In this document: positions 5,924 through 9,989 of the stretch, piece after piece
How the letters are laid out: each line of letters opens with the position of its first letter
Numbering within the stretch: position 1 is the stretch's first letter
Assembly (NCBI GenBank): GCA_015523055.1
Contig: WALD01000007.1
Location: forward strand, 1 to 9,989
Source: Candidatus Altarchaeota archaeon
GTDB taxonomy: Archaea > Altiarchaeota > Altiarchaeia > IMC4 > QMZM01
Direction: 5' to 3'
Length of the DNA stretch: 9,989 nt
The notes under the pieces: generated by a model
What the model saw: the letters and a program-made list of their open reading frames with translations, nothing else
Database searches by the model: none
Told to the model about the DNA's origin: nothing
Program-made: the position numbers and the translations under genes

Positions 5924-8200
5924 CTATATGGCTGAATTCCATCTTCTTCTTAATTCATCAAGCTCAAAGGTTAGCCGTGTTTTAGTATCAGATATCCTTA
6001 TCTCCTTTTCTTTTGTAACTGTTCCTACTTTATTTGCACTAACAACAGAACGGAATTCCTCCTCCTTTTTTGCATCAACCTCAACAAGCCATCTGCCGTT
6101 GGATTCCGAGAAGAGCTTTATATCCGTTCTAAGATCTGGGAGGGAGGTTAAGTCCATCTCCAGTCCTAGGTCCCCGCCGAATGCCATCTCTGTCATTGCC
6201 ACCAGCAAACCGCCGTTAGAGAGATCGTGGCATGAGCGGACCAGAGATAGATCCATCGCCTTCAGGAGCGACCTCATATTCTTTTTTGTCCATTCGGGAT
6301 TGACCTTCGGACTAATTCCGGCATTGAGACCAAGAATTCTGTAATACTCCGAACCGCCTAACTCTTTCATTGTTCCCCCAATTAGATAGACTGGATTCCC
6401 CCCCTTCTTCAGGTCCGAAGAAACAGCCTTCCGTACATCTCTGACTATCCCTACTCCCAGTAAGGTAGGGGTTGGCTTTATTGCCCCCCCACTACTCTCG
6501 TTATAGAAACTAACATTGCCTGAAACGAATGGAATTCCAAATGAATTTGCAGCAAAGTGGAGGCCCTCACAGCACCTAACGAATTCTCCCAGTCTCTCCG
6601 GTTTTTCAGGGTTTCCAAAATTTAGACAATCTGCCAGAGAATGAGGGGTTGAATTTACCGCAACTAAATTCCTGACTACCTCTTCCACTGCCGAGGCGGC
6701 GCCCCAATATGGATTGAACCCGGAGAGTCCCGGGTTAACATCGGTGGTTATCGCCAGTCCCCGGTAAGAATCCCTCAGCGGTTTTATTACAGAGGAATCA
6801 CCATGGCTCTGTTTATTGATTAAACCCTGCATCGGGGACAGGATTGTATTGCCCCTGACCTCGTGGTCGTATCTCCTTATGACCGATTCTCTGCTTCCGA
6901 TTTGCCGGGAATTCAGGATTTCCGGTATTATCTTATTCAAATCAGGCATTGAGAAAGTCTCTTCCCTTTCTTCTTTCTCAACAATTTTATATTCTCTCTC
7001 ATATCTGGCCCCCTTAATCAGAAAATTCAGATTCAGGTCAAGAACTGTTTTTCCCCTGTAATCCGCCCTAATCCGTTGAGTATCGTTGACATCACCCACA
7101 CATACGGCAGGAACGTCCCAGAAGTCAAATATCTCAAGGACCCGATCAACGTTTTCTGGCTTTACCGAGAGCATCATCCTCTCCTGACTCTCGGAAACCC
7201 AGATTTCCCAGGGGGCGAGACCATCCGCCTTAAGCATAACCCTATCAAGATTTATACGTGCTCCCTTTCCTCCGGCATGAGCCATCTCCGAGGCAACACA
7301 TGAAAGTCCGCCCCCCCCAAAATCCTTCATCCCTGTCAATAAACCCTTCTCATTGACCTCAAGGCATGCATGTATCAGAGGCTCCTTCATTATGGCATAT
7401 CCAAGCTGGACCGCGGGAATGTCCCGCTCCTCGCTCTTTTCATCCAGCTCAGCGGAGGCAAAGGTGACCCCATGTATGCCATCCCTCCCGGTCTTTCCCC
7501 CTGCCATGATGTAGACGTCCCCTGAGTTTCCGACCCTGCTCCTTGCTATCCTGTCCTTTTTTACCATACCTATGCAGCCGACATTAACAAGGCAATTCCC
7601 AACATAACCTTTGTCAAAATATACCATCCCGGACACAGTGGGAATTCCAACCCTGTTTCCATAGTCAGCAATTCCTGAAACTACCCCTCTGAATAAGAAA
7701 TTGGGATGCTTAACCCCTGCAGGAATCTTGTCTTCCGGGTAATCAAGAGGGCCAAAGAATAATGAATCTGTCAATGCCAGGGGCTGGGCTCCCATACATA
7801 CAACATCCCGTAGGATACCTCCGACTCCGGTGGCTGCCCCCCCGTATGGATCAAGGGCTGAGGGATGATTATGTGACTCAAGAGCGACAACATAGGCATA
7901 ATCCTCGTTGAAATCTACAACCCCTGCATCCTCGGATATTACGCAGATGTTCTGCGGGGCATTTATCCTGAATACCGTCCTCTCCAGAATCGGCTTTGAT
8001 GTCTTATAACAGGAGTGCTCGCTCCATGACTGCGCAAAGGCCTCAAGCTCAATATCGGTCGGATTCCTGCCCTCTTTTTTGAAGTATCCTTGGATTCTGA
8101 GCATCTCCCTGACGCTCAGGCCGAGGGAGCGATCCTGACTAATCTTTAGCAGATCTCTATTGCTTGCATTGAGAATTTTTATCTCATAAACCCCTTCCAT
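5924..8200 (-). CDS. purL: phosphoribosylformylglycinamidine synthase subunit PurL
   Basis: Catalytic subunit of FGAM synthase, the fourth step of de novo purine synthesis. It converts FGAR, ATP and glutamine-derived ammonia to FGAM, acting with PurS and PurQ. It is the small PurL without a glutaminase domain. Motifs, numbered from a possible TTG start at 8230, are WSEHSCYK (69-76), ESHNHPSALDPYGGAATG (118-135, the metal/ATP region), KDFGGGGLSC (302-311), GNVSFYNES (571-579) and CHDLSNGGL (667-675). I chose ATG 8200 (758 residues). Homologues, as I recall them, begin at about this distance from the WSEH motif, and TTG 8230 or GTG 8224 would add 8-10 unaligned residues. The alternative at 8230 gives 768 residues and a 14-base overlap with purS. 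No Shine-Dalgarno decides between them. The WSEH motif is followed by Ser-Cys rather than the common Cys-Ser. PurQ is not adjacent downstream, so it must be encoded elsewhere. Confidence 0.95.
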   Translation of the reverse strand: MEGVYEIKILNASNRDLLKISQDRSLGLSVREMLRIQGYFKKEGRNPTDIELEAFAQSWSEHSCYKTSKPILERTVFRINAPQNICVISEDAGVVDFNEDYAYVVALESHNHPSALDPYGGAATGVGGILRDVVCMGAQPLALTDSLFFGPLDYPEDKIPAGVKHPNFLFRGVVSGIADYGNRVGIPTVSGMVYFDKGYVGNCLVNVGCIGMVKKDRIARSRVGNSGDVYIMAGGKTGRDGIHGVTFASAELDEKSEERDIPAVQLGYAIMKEPLIHACLEVNEKGLLTGMKDFGGGGLSCVASEMAHAGGKGARINLDRVMLKADGLAPWEIWVSESQERMMLSVKPENVDRVLEIFDFWDVPAVCVGDVNDTQRIRADYRGKTVLDLNLNFLIKGARYEREYKIVEKEEREETFSMPDLNKIIPEILNSRQIGSRESVIRRYDHEVRGNTILSPMQGLINKQSHGDSSVIKPLRDSYRGLAITTDVNPGLSGFNPYWGAASAVEEVVRNLVAVNSTPHSLADCLNFGNPEKPERLGEFVRCCEGLHFAANSFGIPFVSGNVSFYNESSGGAIKPTPTLLGVGIVRDVRKAVSSDLKKGGNPVYLIGGTMKELGGSEYYRILGLNAGISPKVNPEWTKKNMRSLLKAMDLSLVRSCHDLSNGGLLVAMTEMAFGGDLGLEMDLTSLPDLRTDIKLFSESNGRWLVEVDAKKEEEFRSVVSANKVGTVTKEKEIRISDTKTRLTFELDELRRRWNSAI

Positions 8201-8216
8201 GAGTTTCTTGTAGAAT

Positions 8217-8465
8217 TCAGCCACCTTCAATCTTAATGAAATAGTCCTGAATCACCGGGTTAGCAAGAAGCCTCTTGCACATGTCCACTGCCTTTGCCCT
8301 TGCATCGTCCTCAGAATTTGCATCAAGCTCAATCACATAAACCCTGACAGAATTCACACTCCTGACGGAAAATCCAAGGAGCCGGAATGATCTTTGAACA
8401 GTCTCTCCCTCGGCGTCCATCACCCCTGGTTTCAGTTGAATACGAACCTCTGCTTTGTAGATCAT
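8217..8465 (-). CDS. purS: phosphoribosylformylglycinamidine synthase subunit PurS
   Basis: Small non-catalytic subunit that bridges PurL and PurQ and helps channel ammonia in the FGAM synthase complex. The 82 residues match the family length. Visible marks are the opening strand YKAEVRIQLKPGVMDAEG (3-20), the central region around RLLGF (28-32), and the C-terminal CKRLLANPVIQDYFIKIE (63-80), which is typical of PurS. The ATG at 8465 is the natural start because the first strand begins immediately after it. No Shine-Dalgarno is seen upstream. It is the first gene of a two-gene purS-purL operon, with its stop 16 bases from the purL ATG or overlapping an alternative purL start. Confidence 0.95.
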   Translation of the reverse strand: MIYKAEVRIQLKPGVMDAEGETVQRSFRLLGFSVRSVNSVRVYVIELDANSEDDARAKAVDMCKRLLANPVIQDYFIKIEGG

Positions 8466-8488
8466 ATTAGCTATTTGGATAGAGGGCG

Positions 8489-8498
8489 TAAAAATTAT
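8489..8498 (-). promoter_or_regulatory. candidate TATA element for purS-purL, leaderless spacing
   Basis: On the minus strand, the A/T tract ATAATTTTTA lies about 24-33 bases before the purS ATG. A TATA element there would start transcription at or next to the start codon. This is consistent with the missing Shine-Dalgarno. The TATATA at 8532-8537 is palindromic and could alternatively serve this direction with a leader of about 40 bases. Inspection only. Confidence 0.3.
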
Positions 8499-8530
8499 CT
8501 GCAGTTTGTTTCCCTGCGTCCCGGGAAGAA

Positions 8531-8538
8531 TTATATAC
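8531..8538 (+). promoter_or_regulatory. candidate TATA box for the DUF92 gene
   Basis: TTATATAC lies about 43 bases upstream of the DUF92 ATG in the 112-base divergent gap. The expected transcription start would be near 8558-8561, leaving a leader of under 20 bases, in line with the absence of a Shine-Dalgarno. It is the strongest TATA-like element in the window. Confidence 0.5.
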
Positions 8539-8553
8539 TAAAAGGGTATTTAT

Positions 8554-8568
8554 TTTGATTGAATCAAA
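8554..8568. promoter_or_regulatory. 15-base palindrome at the predicted start of the DUF92 transcript, possible operator
   Basis: TTTGATT-G-AATCAAA is a perfect inverted repeat with 7-base arms around a single base. It sits 15-30 bases downstream of the TATA box, over the predicted transcription start and just before the ATG at 8578. Archaeal repressors often bind at this location to block RNA polymerase recruitment or escape. The regulator is unknown. Confidence 0.4.
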
Positions 8569-8577
8569 TTTTGAACT

Positions 8578-9279
8578 ATGGATTTTTACCTGATTACCCT
8601 GATTATAGCAGTCGTATTCATACTCTATGCCTACTGGAAGGGCAAGATTGACAACTCAGCACTAATATCCTCTGGAGTCATCGGGTTTATAGTTCTGTTT
8701 TCTCTGGGGGATAGGTGGCCTTATCTGTGGTTGATTCTGGTCTTCTTTTTTGTAGGTAATATTGTTACAAAGTATAGGTACTCTAAAAAAGAGAGACGAA
8801 GCGTTGCTGAAGGAACAAGAACATGGAAGAATGTCTTTGGCAATGGCGGAGCAGCAACAATCTTTGCCATATTCTATTGGCTTACTGGAAATGAGATTCT
8901 TTTGCTCGCTTTTATAGGGGCTATGGCAACCGCATCGGGAGATACCTTTGCGACAGAGGTTGGGCAGGCCCATGAGAAAGAGCCAAGACTGATAACAAAT
9001 TTCAAAAGAGTCAGGGTTGGTACAAGCGGTGGTGTTTCAGTTCATGGGCTGATTGCAGCTCTGATAGGGGCGGGGGTAATATCCTTCGTTGCATTAATTC
9101 TGAGCCAGAATCTTCTTACATTCGTGATTGGAATTCTTGCCGGCTTTATTGGCTGTAATGCTGACAGCCTTTTTGGTGCAACAATAGAAAGAAAAAGGCT
9201 GGACAAGCATATGATAAATTTCCTTGGAACCTTATCAGGGGGAATTTCTGCAATGATCCTCTCTTATTTTGTTTTGTGA
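8578..9279 (+). CDS. DUF92 (TMEM19-like) integral membrane protein
   Basis: The 233-residue protein has about six hydrophobic segments, near 3-20, 29-44, 48-64, 91-120, 155-188 and 214-233. Conserved DUF92 motifs are all present: FGNGG (87-91), GAMATASGDTFATEVG (114-129), PRLITNFKRVRVGTSGGVS (136-154) and GCNADSLFGATIE (192-204). The polar residues in these motifs (N89, D122, E127, D196, E204) are candidates for an active site within the membrane. The family includes the plant protein VTE6, described as a phytyl-phosphate kinase, so an isoprenoid-phosphate kinase role in lipid metabolism is plausible here but is inference. The gene is divergent from purS, has its own TATA box and a palindrome in its leader, and is followed after 15 bases by a lipoprotein gene, probably cotranscribed. 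Family assignment is firm. Confidence 0.9.
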   Translation: MDFYLITLIIAVVFILYAYWKGKIDNSALISSGVIGFIVLFSLGDRWPYLWLILVFFFVGNIVTKYRYSKKERRSVAEGTRTWKNVFGNGGAATIFAIFYWLTGNEILLLAFIGAMATASGDTFATEVGQAHEKEPRLITNFKRVRVGTSGGVSVHGLIAALIGAGVISFVALILSQNLLTFVIGILAGFIGCNADSLFGATIERKRLDKHMINFLGTLSGGISAMILSYFVL

Positions 9280-9294
9280 GCAAGTGATAAGGAA

Positions 9295-9989
9295 ATGAAA
9301 AAATCTGGATTGATATTCCTGATATCTGTATCACTCCTTATCTCCGGATGCCTTGAAACACAGAAAGAGAAGATAAGGCTCTATGTCTGCCCTGACGGTA
9401 GCCTTGCCTCAAACGCAGATGACTGTGAAATCAACATAGAGGAGTGTCCCGAAACGAAGGTTATGGAGGTAATAAAGTATGTCTGCCCTGATGATGAGAT
9501 CGTTGATGATGTTGCTGAATGTGCAACAGAGCCGGTAACTACAACAACCTTGCGGGGGTTGACTAATCCCGGGTTCAGCGAGGATAAAGCCGCCACGAAT
9601 TCCCTGGCTGAAGGAGCGAAGAATTCTACCAGGTCAGATACCACAATTACGATAAGGGAGAAAGTGGCTACGACAACATCTTCTACCTCAACCACGACAA
9701 TATCCGCATCGTCAGGTATTAAAATATCAGCGGTGCAATTTGATGCCCCGGGAAATGAAAGGGAGAATCTTAACGGAGAGTGGGTAGAGGTCTCAAATTC
9801 TGGAGCAAATACAGATATGAGTGGATGGACACTTCAAGATGAGCAGAAACATACCTATAATTTTCCATCTGGCTTTGAGATGAAAACAGGAACCTCTATA
9901 AAAATTCACACCGGCAGCGGGACAGACACGCCCTTGGACCTTTACTGGAATTCAAGCAGGGCTATATGGAACAATGGTGGGGATACGGC
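9295..9989 (+). CDS. surface lipoprotein with Cys-repeat region, Thr-rich linker and lamin-tail domain (3' end missing)
   Basis: The frame is open from ATG 9295 to the window edge (231 complete codons), so the C-terminus is not seen. Residues 1-18 form a signal peptide ending in a lipobox, LISGC, with Cys19 as the likely lipidated residue. Two copies of a short Cys motif follow: YVCPDGSLASNADDC (30-44) and YVCPDDEIVDDVAEC (62-76), with an extra Cys at 51. A Ser/Thr-rich linker (about 81-140, including TTTT at 82-85 and TTTSSTSTTT at 126-135) is probably a glycosylated stalk. From about 142 the sequence matches a lamin tail domain: GEWVEVSNSG (161-170), MSGWTLQD (175-182), YNFPSGF (188-194), and the closing IWNNGGDTA just before the edge. 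GTGAT before AAGGAA could act as ribosome binding site. The domain is non-catalytic in known examples. The role here is unknown: adhesion, or anchoring of a domain beyond the edge. Confidence 0.85.
   Translation, partial: MKKSGLIFLISVSLLISGCLETQKEKIRLYVCPDGSLASNADDCEINIEECPETKVMEVIKYVCPDDEIVDDVAECATEPVTTTTLRGLTNPGFSEDKAATNSLAEGAKNSTRSDTTITIREKVATTTSSTSTTTISASSGIKISAVQFDAPGNERENLNGEWVEVSNSGANTDMSGWTLQDEQKHTYNFPSGFEMKTGTSIKIHTGSGTDTPLDLYWNSSRAIWNNGGDT

Noticed and set aside
5847..6344. Plus-strand open frame of 165 codons overlapping the purL 3' end
   Set aside because: It is antisense to strongly conserved purL coding sequence, begins with TTG, and has no recognisable domain.
7309..7320. Run of eight C residues in purL as a possible frameshift or slippage site
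   Set aside because: The frame is intact through it and encodes the family Gly-rich motif DFGGGGLSC, so the run reflects glycine codons.
9381..9695. Minus-strand open frame of 104 codons near the window end
   Set aside because: It is antisense to the lipoprotein, whose signal peptide, Cys repeats and lamin-tail domain are clear; the open frame follows from the Thr-rich codons.
1..9989. Search for CRISPR arrays, tRNA or rRNA genes, insertion sequences and defence genes
   Set aside because: No regular spaced repeats, cloverleaf-like segments, terminal inverted repeats with transposase, or known defence domains were seen on either strand.

Overview
The window looks archaeal and is most like a euryarchaeon or a related uncultured lineage. 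The evidence is a family B replicative DNA polymerase of the Thermococcus/Archaeoglobus type, a short archaeal-type PRPP synthetase, stand-alone PurS and PurL proteins, DUF92 and DUF192 membrane-associated proteins, TATA-like elements upstream of genes, and very few usable Shine-Dalgarno sequences. No rRNA or tRNA gene is present, so the lineage cannot be fixed from the sequence alone. Gene density is high, and I see no insertion sequence, integrase, CRISPR array or phage gene. This reads as ordinary chromosomal core.

Layout. Plus strand, 75-2338: prs (PRPP synthetase), a DUF192 protein translationally coupled to it, and a flippase-like membrane protein (UPF0104 / lysylphosphatidylglycerol synthase TM family), spaced as one operon. 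A 218-base gap follows, then polB (2557-4872) and an unidentified five-helix membrane protein (4907-5701). A 222-base convergent gap (5702-5923) holds two inverted repeats. Minus strand, 8465-5924: purS followed by purL. A 112-base divergent gap holds candidate promoters for both directions and a 15-base palindrome. Plus strand, 8578 to the window end: a DUF92 membrane protein and the 5' part of a Cys-repeat, Thr-rich lipoprotein with a lamin-tail domain.

How the genes fit together. Prs makes PRPP, the first substrate of de novo purine synthesis. PurS and PurL form part of the enzyme for the fourth step, and the glutaminase subunit PurQ is not in the window. PolB consumes the resulting nucleotides. 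The remaining proteins are membrane or cell-surface proteins with no clear link to this pathway.

I did not find an obvious new biological system. The strongest unexplained signal is at DNA level. The palindrome GAATTC occurs 22 times by hand count, against roughly three expected, in all three codon phases. Secondary points are the palindrome in the DUF92 leader, the paired hairpins in the convergent gap, and the repeat architecture of the partial surface lipoprotein.
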